DNA of 64,000 nucleotides from CAWAPS01 sp963783945 (GCA_963783945.1 CAWAPS010000006.1:310001-374000); one strand, 5' to 3'; shown: positions 52,726 to 62,106, counted from the first letter of the stretch. The notes: generated by a model from the sequence alone, not told the origin. A program made the numbers and translations.

Positions 52726-52944
52726 TTACGGCGTGAGGAGTTGGTCAGAGAGCCGGCGTAGGTCGGCTGGAGGCATCCCGCCCGGCCCGCTGAGGTAGCG
52801 CCCGGTGTCCCCGTGCTCGCGGTCGAGGTACTCGAGCGCAGACGTCAGCACCCACCCAGGTGCGCTCAGCACCCGTGCAGCCGCCTCTGGAGTATCGCCC
52901 GGTGAGTTCATAGACGCTAGAACTGTCGAGTAGCGGGCGGCCAT
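52726..52944 (-). pseudogene. Possible C-terminal remnant of a tyrosine-phosphatase-like protein
   Basis: The frame encodes ALEYLDREHGDTGRYL and then PPADLRRLSDQLL. This resembles the C-terminal helices of bacterial tyrosine/serine phosphatases, which end with YGxxxxYL and a Leu/Arg-rich helix. The conserved HC-x5-R active site is absent, so only the tail remains. It overlaps the end of the sulfotransferase fragment in another frame. Identification is tentative. Confidence 0.4.
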
Positions 52945-53327
52945 CCAGAAGGTGAACAGAAAGGAAGCTCCTCCCAGGGGGGGCGAACCCCGGCCGTGCC
53001 GACACCGTCAGCTTCGAGCTCTTTCTGGCCGATGTCAATAAAGCGTTCCTCACCCAGCGCCGCCCGATCTGCGGTGGCCTGTTGTATGCCATCGAAAAAG
53101 TGCTCGAGAACCTCTCGACCCAACGTGGCAGGATCGAAACTCCAGTTGGGCACCAGAAGCCGGCGTGCTGCCTCTACCACGCTACATGGCGAGGGGATCG
53201 CAGCGGCGGGATCGCGGTGGGTCATCACGAAGCGGGCACCGGGATAGTGGGCTGCGAACTCGCGCAGATAGAAGAGACAGGCCGGCGCCTTCAAGAGCCA
53301 ATACTGTGGCCACCGCTGCTTCGTTAA
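52917..53327 (-). pseudogene. Sulfotransferase family fragment
   Basis: The frame has clear sulfotransferase sequence: WPQYWLLKAPACLFYLREF, then YPGARFVMTHRDPAAAIPS (the 3' phosphate-binding RDP motif), and GEERFIDIGQKELEADG. The N-terminal P-loop region is missing: upstream of about 53327 the frame runs antisense to the EthD-like gene. The C-terminal helix is also lost. It is a truncated remnant of about 130 residues, unlikely to be active. Confidence 0.6.
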
Positions 53328-53340
53328 CCGGCCTTTAGGT

Positions 53341-54097
53341 ATGCTTTCGAGGATGACCGAGTTATCGGGTGACTCAAGTCCTAGCCCATATTCGCAGCTG
53401 CCGCGGCAAGGACCCTTCGGCGTAGCAATTGGCTGCGCGCTTATCTCCCTTGTCGAACCAAACCAAGGTTGCGACCTGGAGTACAACCGATGGTATGAAG
53501 ACGAACACATGCCTGCTGCGTTCACTCTGCCCTGGAAATTCGCCGGCCGGCGATGGGTCGCACCACGCGACCTCCAAGCCCTGCGCTACCCACAGGATTC
53601 ACCACTGGCCCAACCGCTTTCGATGGGCAAGTACTTGTCCGTCTATTGGATCACACCCGGACGGTACACGGATCACAAACATTGGTCCGTTTCCAAGCAC
53701 AAGAGAGATGCAGCCCAAGGGCGATACTATTTCAATTCCGACCTCCGGCCGCGATGAGCTCAAACAATGGCTTCGCGAGGAATATCTGCCTCGGCGCATT
53801 TCAGGATCACCCATAGCGATGACCTTGCTCTTCGAGCCTAACCCGTTGTGTGCAGCCGAAGACGCCGAAGGAGGTAAGGGACTGGAGCGGTTTCTCACTT
53901 TGCTCTCGTTCACCGAGGCGTCCCCTCCCGATTGCTGGGCGCCGCTGTTTGCAGCTGCCGGTGAAGCAATCGCTTCTAGCGGGCTGGGCCGCGTCGTACT
54001 AGCCGCTCCCTTTTATCCAACCTGGCCCGGCACGAATAAGTATGTCGACCAGCCCGGTGAGTACACCGACCCATCTCCTGGAAGGGAAACGGCATGA
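53341..54097 (+). pseudogene. EthD-like/dimeric alpha-beta barrel protein split by a frameshift
   Basis: The first frame (53341-53757) has EYNRWYEDEHMPAAFTLPW, typical of EthD-like ferredoxin-fold proteins. It ends abruptly after NSDLRPR. The next frame continues with GRDELKQWLREEYLPRRISG and runs to 54097. One extra base in a CCTCCGG word near 53745 would explain the break. The joined product of about 250 residues has two ferredoxin-like halves. The stop overlaps the next gene by ATGA, and a role with the neighbouring epimerase and P450 is likely. Confidence 0.7.
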
Positions 54098-55008
54098 TCC
54101 GTGAAAGAAAAATTCTTGTCACTGGCGCCACGGGAAACATCGGTCTGCCGCTCCTCGAGTTCCTGGCCGCCGAGAACACGGTGTGGGCTGTGGCCCGCTA
54201 CAGCGACTCGAAGGTGCGTGATCGGGTCGCCGCTACCGGAGCCGTGACGCACGTGGTGGACATGGCATCCGGGGACTTTGCCGGGCTCCCCGATGACTTC
54301 GACTACGTCGTGCACCTCGTGACGTCTGGTAGCCGCGATTCCGATGTTGCGGTCCGAGTCGACGGCGAAGGCACGGCGTTATTACTGCAGCACTGTCGCC
54401 GGGCCAGTGCCGTGCTGGTCATGTCATCCGGCTCGGTGTACCGTCGCGCCGGCGAGCCGTTGCACCACTATCGCGAGACCGACCCGCTCGGGGAGGGCCT
54501 CGTCCCCAGTCTGCCTGCGTACTCGCTATCCAAGCACGTACAAGAGGCGGCGGCGCGCTCGGCCGCCCGTTTGTACGACTTGCCAGTAACTATCGCCCGC
54601 ATGGGCACCGCATATGGCGGTAACGGCGGCCTTCCTGCATGGCATCTGGACTCGATTATGGCTGGACAGCAGGTGCCGGTCGGCGACGTCGACGCCAAGT
54701 TCGTGCCCATCCACGAAGACGATATTCATGACCAGCTCGAAGACCTGCTTGGCGCCGCGACCATCCCGGCGACCATCGTCAACTGGGGAGGTGACGAAAT
54801 CGTCAGCCCCCGTGAATGGACTCAGTATCTCGGAGAGCTCACCGGTAAGGATGTTCGGTTCGACGAAACTGTCGGCTACCCCGGCTGCATCTTCGACGTT
54901 ACGAAACGCCAGTCGATCACAGGTCCGTGTCAGGTGTCGTGGCGAGAAGGCATGGCCCGCGTGGTGGACGCCAGATACCCCGGCGCCAGGCAAACCTCTG
55001 CTCACTAA
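54094..55008 (+). CDS. NAD-dependent epimerase/dehydratase family protein (extended SDR)
   Basis: The 304-residue protein starts with RKILVTGATGNIGLPLLEFL, the Rossmann cofactor motif of extended SDRs. MSSGSVYRR near residue 110 and YSLSKHVQE near 150 supply the catalytic Ser, Tyr and Lys. Such enzymes epimerise or reduce NDP-sugars or other hydroxyl-bearing compounds. It overlaps the EthD-like gene by ATGA and precedes a P450 by 62 bases. Confidence 0.87.
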   Translation: MIRERKILVTGATGNIGLPLLEFLAAENTVWAVARYSDSKVRDRVAATGAVTHVVDMASGDFAGLPDDFDYVVHLVTSGSRDSDVAVRVDGEGTALLLQHCRRASAVLVMSSGSVYRRAGEPLHHYRETDPLGEGLVPSLPAYSLSKHVQEAAARSAARLYDLPVTIARMGTAYGGNGGLPAWHLDSIMAGQQVPVGDVDAKFVPIHEDDIHDQLEDLLGAATIPATIVNWGGDEIVSPREWTQYLGELTGKDVRFDETVGYPGCIFDVTKRQSITGPCQVSWREGMARVVDARYPGARQTSAH

Positions 55009-55070
55009 CCGCGAGTCTTCACCCCGGCTTGAACCGCTTACACTGGTCGCGTCAGGGAGAGAGGGTGAAG

Positions 55071-56276
55071 ATGCCGGCGACGACTGAAGAAGACGTCTAC
55101 TACGACCCGTACGACGAAGCGATCTACTCCGACCCGTATCCCGTCTACCGCCGGATGCGGGAGGAGGCCCCGCTGTACTTTAACGAGCGGTACGGCTTCT
55201 GGGCGCTGAGCCGCTACGAGGATGTCGAACCGGCGTTCGCCGACCACGCGACCTTCAGTTCGGCTCGAGGTGATGTTCTGGAGATGATCACGAGCGGAGC
55301 CCCGATGCCGAGGGGTTTCTTCATCTGTGAAGACCCTCCCCTGCACACGGCCCACCGCGGCGTGCTTTCCCGGGTGTTCACCCCGAAGAAGATGGGCGCC
55401 CTCGAACCGCAGATCCGCGAGTTCTGTGCTCGCCATCTCGACCCGCTGGTTGGCCGCGAGCGCTTCGACTTGGTTGCCGACCTGGGAGCGCAGATGCCCA
55501 TGGCGGTGATTGGCATGCTGCTGGGAATCCCCGAGCAGGATCAGCAAGCGGTCCGCGTGCAGGGCGACGCCCGGATGCGCCGCGAGTCCGGTAAGCCGAA
55601 GGACTATGAGGGCCACAACGTGGCTGATCCAACCTACTTCGGTGACTACCTCGACTGGCGCGCCGAGAACCCGTCCGACGATCTGATGACTCAGTTGATC
55701 CAGGCCGAGTTCGAGGATCCCGACACCGGTACGGTACGCCGATTGACCCGCGAGGAGATACTCACGTTCGTCAACATGCTCTCCAACGCCGGCAATGAGA
55801 CCACCAACCGGCTCATCGGCTGGACGGGCAAGCTGCTGAGCGACCATCCCGACCAGCGCCGGGCGCTCGCCGCCGATCCCGCCGTGATTCCCAACGCCGT
55901 CGAGGAGGTTCTGCGCTACGAGCCCCCCGGCCACCAGGCCTGCCGTGTCGTCACCCGGGACGTAGAGTATTACGGTCAGACGGTCCCGGCCGGCAGCCCC
56001 GTGATGTTCGTCTCCGCCGCGGCTAACCGGGACTCGACGGCCTTCCCTCCCGATGGTGACGTCTTCGACGCTCTGCGCAAGCACCGCCTGCATCATCTGT
56101 CGTTCGGCTTCGGCATCCACTTCTGCATCGGTGCCGCCCTCGCCCGGCTGGAGGGAAGGATCGCTCTGGAGGAGGTTCTTCGCCGCTTCCCCGACTGGGA
56201 AGTCGACACCGACGGGGCCCGACTCGATCCGGCGGTGGTCCGGGGCTGGGCGACCCTGCCCGTCGTCCCCGGTTGA
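55071..56276 (+). CDS. Cytochrome P450
   Basis: The 401-residue protein starts at ATG 55071 after AGAGAGGGTGAAG; a longer frame overlaps the epimerase and is rejected. The I-helix NAGNETTNR is near residue 242, the ExxR (EEVLR) near 280 and the haem loop FGFGIHFCIG with Cys ligand near 350. The start DPYDEAIYSDPYPVYRRMRE is typical of soluble actinobacterial P450s that hydroxylate terpenoid or steroid-like molecules. Redox partners are not in the window. Confidence 0.92.
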   Translation: MPATTEEDVYYDPYDEAIYSDPYPVYRRMREEAPLYFNERYGFWALSRYEDVEPAFADHATFSSARGDVLEMITSGAPMPRGFFICEDPPLHTAHRGVLSRVFTPKKMGALEPQIREFCARHLDPLVGRERFDLVADLGAQMPMAVIGMLLGIPEQDQQAVRVQGDARMRRESGKPKDYEGHNVADPTYFGDYLDWRAENPSDDLMTQLIQAEFEDPDTGTVRRLTREEILTFVNMLSNAGNETTNRLIGWTGKLLSDHPDQRRALAADPAVIPNAVEEVLRYEPPGHQACRVVTRDVEYYGQTVPAGSPVMFVSAAANRDSTAFPPDGDVFDALRKHRLHHLSFGFGIHFCIGAALARLEGRIALEEVLRRFPDWEVDTDGARLDPAVVRGWATLPVVPG

Positions 56277-56355
56277 CTCAGCCGTCTGCTGCCGTCTGAA
56301 GCCGTCCTGAAACAGCATTGAAGGGGAAGGCGTACCTCGGTCGGCCACCGGCTGT

Positions 56356-56379
56356 CCCGTCCGAGCGGCCTAGGACGGG
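56356..56379. terminator. Candidate bidirectional hairpin between convergent genes
   Basis: CCCGTCC (56356-56362) pairs with GGACGGG (56373-56379) around a ten-base loop, just before the E1-beta stop at 56381. A repeated GGCCTAGGAC nearby allows an alternative fold. No T-tract follows, so it is a weak candidate. Confidence 0.4.
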
Positions 56380-56380
56380 C

Positions 56381-57346
56381 CTAGGACAGGGTCTTGTGGA
56401 CGGCTTCGCTGATGCGCTCGACGTTGGGATAGAACCCTGCCTCCATCGGCGGGCTGAACGGAATGTGGCAGTGGGGAGCGGTGACGCGGGCGATGGGTGC
56501 CTGCAGGTGCCAAAAACCGCGCTCGGCCACGACCGCCGCGACCTCCGACGCGACACTGCCCATCTCAGGGCAGGGATCGGCGACCACGAGATGGCCGGTT
56601 TTCTCTACCGAGCTCAGGATCGTCGCCACGTCGAGGGGAACGATGGTTCGCGGGTCGACGACTTCACAGGAGATGCCCTCGCCGGCGAGGGCGTCAGCCG
56701 CTTCCAGCGCGGCCTGCACGGCACCGGCCACGGCAACGATGCTCACGTCAGAGCCCTCGCGCTTCACGTCGGCCAGGCCCAAGGGAATGAGATATTCCTC
56801 GTCGGGAACTTCTCCCGACACGCCCCACAGGGTGGAGTCTTCGAAACAGAAAACGGGGTCGGCGTCGCGGATCGCCGTCGCCAGCATTCCCTTGACATCA
56901 TACGGAGACGTCGGGGCGATGAGCTTGATCCCGGGGATCGTCATCATGGTGGAAATCGGCCGATCGCTGTGTTGGGCCGCCATCGACCCCCCGTACATCA
57001 TGGTGGCCCGCAAGGTCAGAGGAATCGACGCCTGGCCTCCGTACAGGTACGTCGACTTGGCGATGATCGACACCAACTGGTCGAAGGCCACATAGAAGAA
57101 CACCGCCCCCAACTCGATAACCGGTCGCATCCCCACCATGGCCGCGCCCGCCGCCGTGCCCACGAAGCCCGCCTCCGCCAGGGGGGTATCGCGAACCCGG
57201 TCCGGGCCGAACTCCTCGATGAAGCCGTCGGTGGATCCGAGCAGGCTCTGCACCACGTCCTCGCCCATGACGAACACCCGCTCGTCGCGGCGCATCTCCT
57301 GGCGCATGACCGAGGTTATGGCCTCGAGGTAACGCATCGTTGTCAT
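56381..57346 (-). CDS. 2-oxoacid/acetoin dehydrogenase E1 beta subunit
   Basis: The 321-residue protein starts at ATG 57346 after GAGGAGA; the longer upstream frame overlaps E1-alpha and is rejected. It matches transketolase-fold beta subunits: FVMGEDVVQ near residue 25, TPLAEAGFVGTAAGAAMVGM near 54 and CEVVDPRTIVPLD near 222. It forms a heterotetramer with the E1-alpha protein to decarboxylate a 2-oxoacid or acetoin using thiamine diphosphate. E2 and E3 genes do not follow it. Confidence 0.9.
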   Translation of the reverse strand: MTTMRYLEAITSVMRQEMRRDERVFVMGEDVVQSLLGSTDGFIEEFGPDRVRDTPLAEAGFVGTAAGAAMVGMRPVIELGAVFFYVAFDQLVSIIAKSTYLYGGQASIPLTLRATMMYGGSMAAQHSDRPISTMMTIPGIKLIAPTSPYDVKGMLATAIRDADPVFCFEDSTLWGVSGEVPDEEYLIPLGLADVKREGSDVSIVAVAGAVQAALEAADALAGEGISCEVVDPRTIVPLDVATILSSVEKTGHLVVADPCPEMGSVASEVAAVVAERGFWHLQAPIARVTAPHCHIPFSPPMEAGFYPNVERISEAVHKTLS

Positions 57347-57356
57347 CGCGATCTCC

Positions 57357-58370
57357 TCAGTGCCGGGCCGGGATGGGATTGGTGAACAGATGATCGAACG
57401 CCGCGCCGGGCTCGGGGAAAGGACTGTCCAGAGCGAATTGCCAAGCCGCATCGATTCCCGCGCGCTCGGCATCGTCGAGCTTGTCGAGCTCTTCCTCGGT
57501 CGCCACCCCGTCGTCCAGGAGCCGCCGGCGGAACAGCTTGATCGGGTCGCGATTGGTCCGCCACTCCTCGACCTCGGCCTGGGACCGGTAGGTGGTCGGA
57601 GACCACGCGTTCGAACCGTCCGGGCCGCCGGCGTGGGCATTGAACCGGTAGGTTTTCGTCTCGACCAGGCTCGGGCCGCCGCCGGCTCGGGCCCGGCCCA
57701 CCGCCTCGCTCACCGCCGCGAACACGGCCACGACGTCCTGACCGTCGACCACAATGCCAGGCATGTTGTAGCCCGCGGCCCGGGCCGCGATGTCGGCAAT
57801 CGGGCACATGTCGGAGAACTTCATCAGCTCGCTGTACTCGTTGTTCTCGCACAGGTAGATGACCGGCAGATTCCAGATCGCCGCCAGGTTCAAACTCTCG
57901 TGAAACGTGCCCTCGGCCGCCGCCCCATCCCCGAAAAAGCACAGGGCCACCCGGTCCAGGCCCTGCATCTTGGCTCCGAGTGCCGCGCCGGTTGCGACGG
58001 GAAGCCCGGATCCGACGATGCTCGTCTCGCCCAGGCTGCCGACACTGAAGTCCGACAGATGCATCGAGCCGCCCTTACCCTGGTTGATCCCGGTCACCTT
58101 GCCCATCAGCTCGGCGAAAAGTCGATCGATTCGAGCACCCTTGCCTATCGGATGACCGTGAGACCGGTGGGTCCCGACCATGTAGTCGTCATCCCGAAGC
58201 GCCATACACGGACCGACCACCGACGCTTCCATCCCCACCGAGGTATGGATCACACCCGGAATCTCGGTACGGCCCTCCCACGCCGTGTTCTCGAAAAAGC
58301 GGATCCGCACCATCCGCCGGTACATCTCCAGTAGTTGGTCTGAAGTAGCTTGGACCGTACTAGCTGCCAT
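57357..58370 (-). CDS. 2-oxoacid/acetoin dehydrogenase E1 alpha subunit
   Basis: The 337-residue protein starts at ATG 58370 with GAGAGG close upstream; a GTG two codons earlier is an alternative. The thiamine diphosphate motif runs from GDGAAAEGTFHESLN to LCENN near residues 158-188. The GIHTSVG-like and GTHRSHGHPIGKG regions lie near 45-80. It is ten bases upstream of the beta subunit gene and has a good promoter at 58435-58464. Confidence 0.9.
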   Translation of the reverse strand: MAASTVQATSDQLLEMYRRMVRIRFFENTAWEGRTEIPGVIHTSVGMEASVVGPCMALRDDDYMVGTHRSHGHPIGKGARIDRLFAELMGKVTGINQGKGGSMHLSDFSVGSLGETSIVGSGLPVATGAALGAKMQGLDRVALCFFGDGAAAEGTFHESLNLAAIWNLPVIYLCENNEYSELMKFSDMCPIADIAARAAGYNMPGIVVDGQDVVAVFAAVSEAVGRARAGGGPSLVETKTYRFNAHAGGPDGSNAWSPTTYRSQAEVEEWRTNRDPIKLFRRRLLDDGVATEEELDKLDDAERAGIDAAWQFALDSPFPEPGAAFDHLFTNPIPARH

Positions 58371-58708
58371 TTGCACCTCTCATCCCACCTGAACCGATAG
58401 CCGGAATGCGGTTATCACCAAACCTCGGTGATTTATCATACTGCCGTGTGGTCTGCGGTGTAAACAGACCGGCTCTTCTTGGCCGGCACCCTCTTCTTGG
58501 GAGGCCAGGAATAGCAGTTCGGCATGGACCGTCGCCGGGCCAACGAGCACACCGTTCACCGGGACATCAATATCGAGGAGGCGCGGCGTGATGGGTCGGC
58601 CTTCCCACCAGTAGGTATCTATGAAGGCGCACCTCAGCGATTCCGTCTTCTCGCGAGATATCGACATTGCGGTACGACGCCGTCACGGTCTCTCTCCCTT
58701 GGCCCCGG
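58371..58708. other. Promoter-containing intergenic region upstream of the E1 pair
   Basis: This region separates the lipoprotein stop (58709) from the E1-alpha start. It holds the E1 promoter. A 95-codon minus-strand frame crosses it but overlaps that promoter and has no family match, so it is not called. A CTCTTCTTGG word is duplicated near 58473-58500. Confidence 0.5.
58435..58464 (-). promoter_or_regulatory. Promoter of the E1 alpha-beta operon
   Basis: On the minus strand TTTACA (58464-58459) and TATGAT (58440-58435) are 18 bases apart. Transcription should start near 58428, giving a leader of about 58 bases before E1-alpha. Confidence 0.6.
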
Positions 58709-59998
58709 TTACGACGACGAACCGTTCTCGCAGGTGGGCGCCCCGTTGTTCAGGAGGGTGGGCTGCCCGTTCTGGGCCCGGGTCATGAACCAACAGTTGA
58801 CCACGTGAGGCTGGCCCGCCGCGAACGTGAGCGGCGCCGAAAGCCCGTCCAGGGTGTCACCTTTCAGCGACTCCAGACCCTTCACCACCTCCGCCGCGCT
58901 CGGAGCATCACCAGATGTGAGGCCGCCCGCCTTGATCGCGTCGGCCAGAAGCATGCCCGACGCCCAAGTGGTCACAGAGTTCTCGAACCACTGGGTCGTA
59001 CTCTCGGCCAGGCCGGGATAGTACTTATCCACTCCGGCGTTGATGGCCTTTATAGCCGGGCTCTGGGCGAAGTACGGATAGTTACCCGACTCCATCCAGA
59101 GACCGTGCTGGAAATCCGGGGCATTCATTTCAGCCCGGGTTTCAGCCGTAAGCCCCCACGGATAGATCGGGTTGAACCCCTGCGTAGCGCAGTCGTGGGC
59201 AACTTCATCCAACACGGTAACGGCATCGGCTACGAAGAATGAAGTCAGGTGCTGCTGGTTGGCGGCTACACACTGCGCGGTGTAGTTCGGTGCGGTGGAG
59301 GAAATTGCCGCCTTGTAGACCTCCGGGACTCCCAGTTGCTGGCCAGCCGTCTTTATCAGACTGGCCGTCTGCTGGCACGCTGGTGCCTCGGCACAGTAGA
59401 TATCGCCGATGTTGGTCGCTCCCGCCGCCTTGGCCTCCGCGGTGATCGCGTACATCTGCGAGCTGAATGTCTGGCCGGCAGGATAGAAGTCAGGGTTGGT
59501 GTCGAACGTCGAGTCGGACGTCTGGCCCATGCCGACAACCGGGATGTTTGCCGCCTGCACCGTGGACGCCCAGGGTTGGTCCACGACGGACGAATCGGTG
59601 ATGGCAACCACGTGATCCGCGATGAGGGTTTGCACCTCGGTCTCCGAGGTACCGGGTACACCTGCGTCGTTTTCGTAGATGACATCGACGTTGTGCCCAT
59701 CAATACCGCCCGATGCGTTGACTGTGTCAGCCCAGGCCCTGAAGACGTCTATGAGCGGAGCGTTGAACGTTCCCAGGACACCCGAACAGGTACAGATGAA
59801 ACCGACCTTGATGGGCGCGCCGGTCGCCTGGGCGCTCGGCGTGGAACCCGCCGGGGCGCCTGACGAGGAACCCGCCGAACCCGCCGGGGCGGTGGTCGTA
59901 GACGTGCTCTTCTTGCTGCTTGACCCGCACGCGGCAAGAAGAGCTGCGATCGCTACGGCGCACACGACGGAAAAGACCTTTCGCCGAGTCCCAATCAC
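58709..59998 (-). CDS. ABC substrate-binding lipoprotein (branched-chain amino acid-type)
   Basis: The 429-residue protein starts at GTG 59998, nine bases after GGGAGGGAG; the longer frame would place that site inside the coding region. The signal peptide ends in the lipobox LLAACGSSS with Cys about 24. A Ser/Thr/Ala/Gly linker follows, then a type I periplasmic binding fold (IKVGFICTCSGVLGTFNAP). It should capture an organic acid or amino-acid-like solute. As with the 51204 protein, no permease or ATPase gene is adjacent. Confidence 0.88.
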   Translation of the reverse strand: MIGTRRKVFSVVCAVAIAALLAACGSSSKKSTSTTTAPAGSAGSSSGAPAGSTPSAQATGAPIKVGFICTCSGVLGTFNAPLIDVFRAWADTVNASGGIDGHNVDVIYENDAGVPGTSETEVQTLIADHVVAITDSSVVDQPWASTVQAANIPVVGMGQTSDSTFDTNPDFYPAGQTFSSQMYAITAEAKAAGATNIGDIYCAEAPACQQTASLIKTAGQQLGVPEVYKAAISSTAPNYTAQCVAANQQHLTSFFVADAVTVLDEVAHDCATQGFNPIYPWGLTAETRAEMNAPDFQHGLWMESGNYPYFAQSPAIKAINAGVDKYYPGLAESTTQWFENSVTTWASGMLLADAIKAGGLTSGDAPSAAEVVKGLESLKGDTLDGLSAPLTFAAGQPHVVNCWFMTRAQNGQPTLLNNGAPTCENGSSS

Positions 59999-60034
59999 TG
60001 AATTTCTCCCTCCCCGGTGTATCAAGCTCTACAT

Positions 60035-60065
60035 ATTCTACTTCAGGCACTCCGGCGCATGTCAA
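60035..60065 (-). promoter_or_regulatory. Candidate promoter of the lipoprotein gene
   Basis: A perfect -35 TTGACA (60065-60060) is followed after 19 bases by TAGAAT (60040-60035). The spacer is slightly long. The predicted leader of about 30 bases contains the GGGAGGGAG ribosome site. Confidence 0.5.
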
Positions 60066-60197
60066 TATCGACGGCGCATTTCAAACCGGAGCGAAACACA
60101 CAGCAGGGACCGCCGTCCCGGCCTCCCGAAGACCCCTTCGCCGCTTCGGGATCAGAAAAAACAGGTCACTGCGCAGTGTGACTTCTCCGGAGGACAG

Positions 60198-60962
60198 CTA
60201 GGTTTCGCTGGCGGCCAATCGATCACTCAAACGGATGAACGCCTCCACTTCGTTCAGCATGCCTCGCAGCTCGGTGACCGTCGGTGCCAGCTCGTAGGGG
60301 TGAGCGTGGCATGCAGAGGACAACGCATACCAGCATTGTCGAGCCCGGTACGCCATCTCCCCGTCCTGAACATGAAAGGGAAGACACGCCAGCCGGGTGG
60401 CCATCGAACAGTCGGCCACGGCTGCGGCCAAGGGTCTGTAGGTCTGGGAAAAGTGCTCCGCCGCCCTTCGCAGTGTCCCCGGTACCGGGGAATCAAGCGT
60501 GAGCGCGACCCAGGCCTTCCACGCCCCTTCGACCGAGCCCCCGTCAATACCGAATTGCGGGGCGTGGCGAAGCGGGGCCGGCGCGGGGGCCACCATACGC
60601 GCCGCCGCCGTCAGAGCGGCTTGGGTTGCGCTCCGTGCCGCCTCCATCTCGGTCGCCTGGGCCCGGAGCCGTTCGATCTCCCCTTGAGTCTGAACCCGCC
60701 ACTCGTCGGTCAGCGCCCCCGGCTGGCCGCAGACCGGGCCGTCGCCCGGCCCGTGGAGTGCGAAATGGGCCAATGCGGCGTCGAGCAGGTCCGCCGAGCT
60801 GGAGGCCATACCGGCGGCAGAGGCGGTGGCCCGCTCGATCCGATCGGCCGTCTCCAGGAGCGGAAGCTGGAGGTCGTCGACTTCGTCCGGGGTGGGCGAC
60901 CTGCCATGATCTTTCAGTGGCAGCGGGATATGGATGGGCAGGATCGGCTTCCGCCTTCCCAA
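60198..60962 (-). CDS. Helical protein of unknown function
   Basis: The open frame gives about 255 residues if read from TTG 60962, or 204 from ATG 60809; the true start is unclear. The sequence is Ala/Glu/Arg-rich and probably helical, with a coiled-coil-like stretch EIERLRAQATEMEAARSATQ. The C-terminal half has several Cys and Trp residues. No family is recognised. It is divergent from the HNH nuclease with only 37 bases between starts. Confidence 0.55.
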   Translation of the reverse strand: MGRRKPILPIHIPLPLKDHGRSPTPDEVDDLQLPLLETADRIERATASAAGMASSSADLLDAALAHFALHGPGDGPVCGQPGALTDEWRVQTQGEIERLRAQATEMEAARSATQAALTAAARMVAPAPAPLRHAPQFGIDGGSVEGAWKAWVALTLDSPVPGTLRRAAEHFSQTYRPLAAAVADCSMATRLACLPFHVQDGEMAYRARQCWYALSSACHAHPYELAPTVTELRGMLNEVEAFIRLSDRLAASET

Positions 60963-60999
60963 GTCATCCTTGCCCGCGAACTGGGTGCCTGCGGCCGTG

Positions 61000-62106
61000 A
61001 TGGGGACAGGGGACAACCACGAGGTGGACAATCTGGCCAGTTTCGCCGAGCGGCTCCTGGCCGTCATCGATGAAGGGCGCCGCACCGCCACCTACAAGCT
61101 GGCTGTTCTCCTAGCCCTGATGGACTCTTGCGCCGAGGGCGCATCCGCGGCGGGGCTTTCTCCGACCGTAATCCCGACACGAGTCATCGCCCGTCACGTC
61201 GCCCGCCTCTACTGGCCTCAGCTAAGGCCGTTCCCGACAGCAACCGGTCCGGTACTGCTGCGGCAGATAACCAACAAATCCTCAACCATCCTCCACTCGC
61301 TACGAACAGCCTTCGGCGCCCTCCCGTATGTCCCGACGTGGGACACCGCGGAGTCCACCCTGCCCGCTGATCACGTCGACCAGGTACTGGACGTCGTGGA
61401 GTTGACCGTGGCCCGCTATCCGCTGGTTCGTCTGCAGACCGTAGATGGAGTTTCGCGGCCGTTCATCTATGACGTCAACTGGGGAGAGTCTGTAAGCCTG
61501 GCCCGGCTCGCCGCGGAAGGCGGAGCAAAGGTCGCCCTTCGACCCGGGGCGGGCGACCAGCTCATCCGCCTGGCCCCGCTCCTCCGGCCGCTGATTGAGC
61601 TTCACTGGGTTCGCATGGTGGCCGACCTGAACCGTCTGGCCTTGATGGAGGACGACCTCAGGAAGCATCTCTTCGGCGCCGAACGAGTTACGTTTCCGGG
61701 GCCGCTTCGGCGGGACCTCCTCGATCTACAAGCGGGTCGTTGCTTCTACTGCCTTGACCCGCTGGCTAACGCTTCGGCCGTCGACCACTTCGTACCCTGG
61801 TCCAGGTGGCCCAACGACGCGGTCGAGAACCTGGTGATCGCTCACGGCGCATGCAACAGCCATAAATCGGATCACATACCCGGACCGGCGCCGCTCGAGC
61901 GGTGGGTCCAGCGACTCTCGCTTCACGGGGCCGATCTGGCCGGCGTCGCACTATCGAGCAGATGGCGCAGCGAGCGAGGCCGCACAGTATCGCTGGCACG
62001 GAGCCTCTACGCCCACCTTCCGCATGGAGCCCTCGTCTGGAACTCGCCGGCGAACGTCGCCACGGCCGACCGCGCCGAGCTGCTCGGACTCCTGTCTGCG
62101 CTATGA
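61000..62106 (+). CDS. HNH endonuclease domain protein
   Basis: The 368-residue protein starts at ATG 61000. An uncharacterised N-terminal region of about 240 residues (ERLLAVIDEGRRTATYKLAV) is followed by an HNH nuclease. The zinc pair CFYC is near residue 248. The catalytic DHFVPWSRWP follows near 264, with NLVIAHGACNSHKSDH near 280-295. It is likely a DNA nuclease of a mobile or defence type, but the family of the N-terminal part is not recognised. It ends 87 bases before a toxin-antitoxin pair. Confidence 0.83.
   Translation: MGTGDNHEVDNLASFAERLLAVIDEGRRTATYKLAVLLALMDSCAEGASAAGLSPTVIPTRVIARHVARLYWPQLRPFPTATGPVLLRQITNKSSTILHSLRTAFGALPYVPTWDTAESTLPADHVDQVLDVVELTVARYPLVRLQTVDGVSRPFIYDVNWGESVSLARLAAEGGAKVALRPGAGDQLIRLAPLLRPLIELHWVRMVADLNRLALMEDDLRKHLFGAERVTFPGPLRRDLLDLQAGRCFYCLDPLANASAVDHFVPWSRWPNDAVENLVIAHGACNSHKSDHIPGPAPLERWVQRLSLHGADLAGVALSSRWRSERGRTVSLARSLYAHLPHGALVWNSPANVATADRAELLGLLSAL

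Noticed and set aside
58380..58667. A 95-codon minus-strand frame upstream of E1-alpha.
   Set aside because: It overlaps the E1 promoter, lacks a family match and has no ribosome site.
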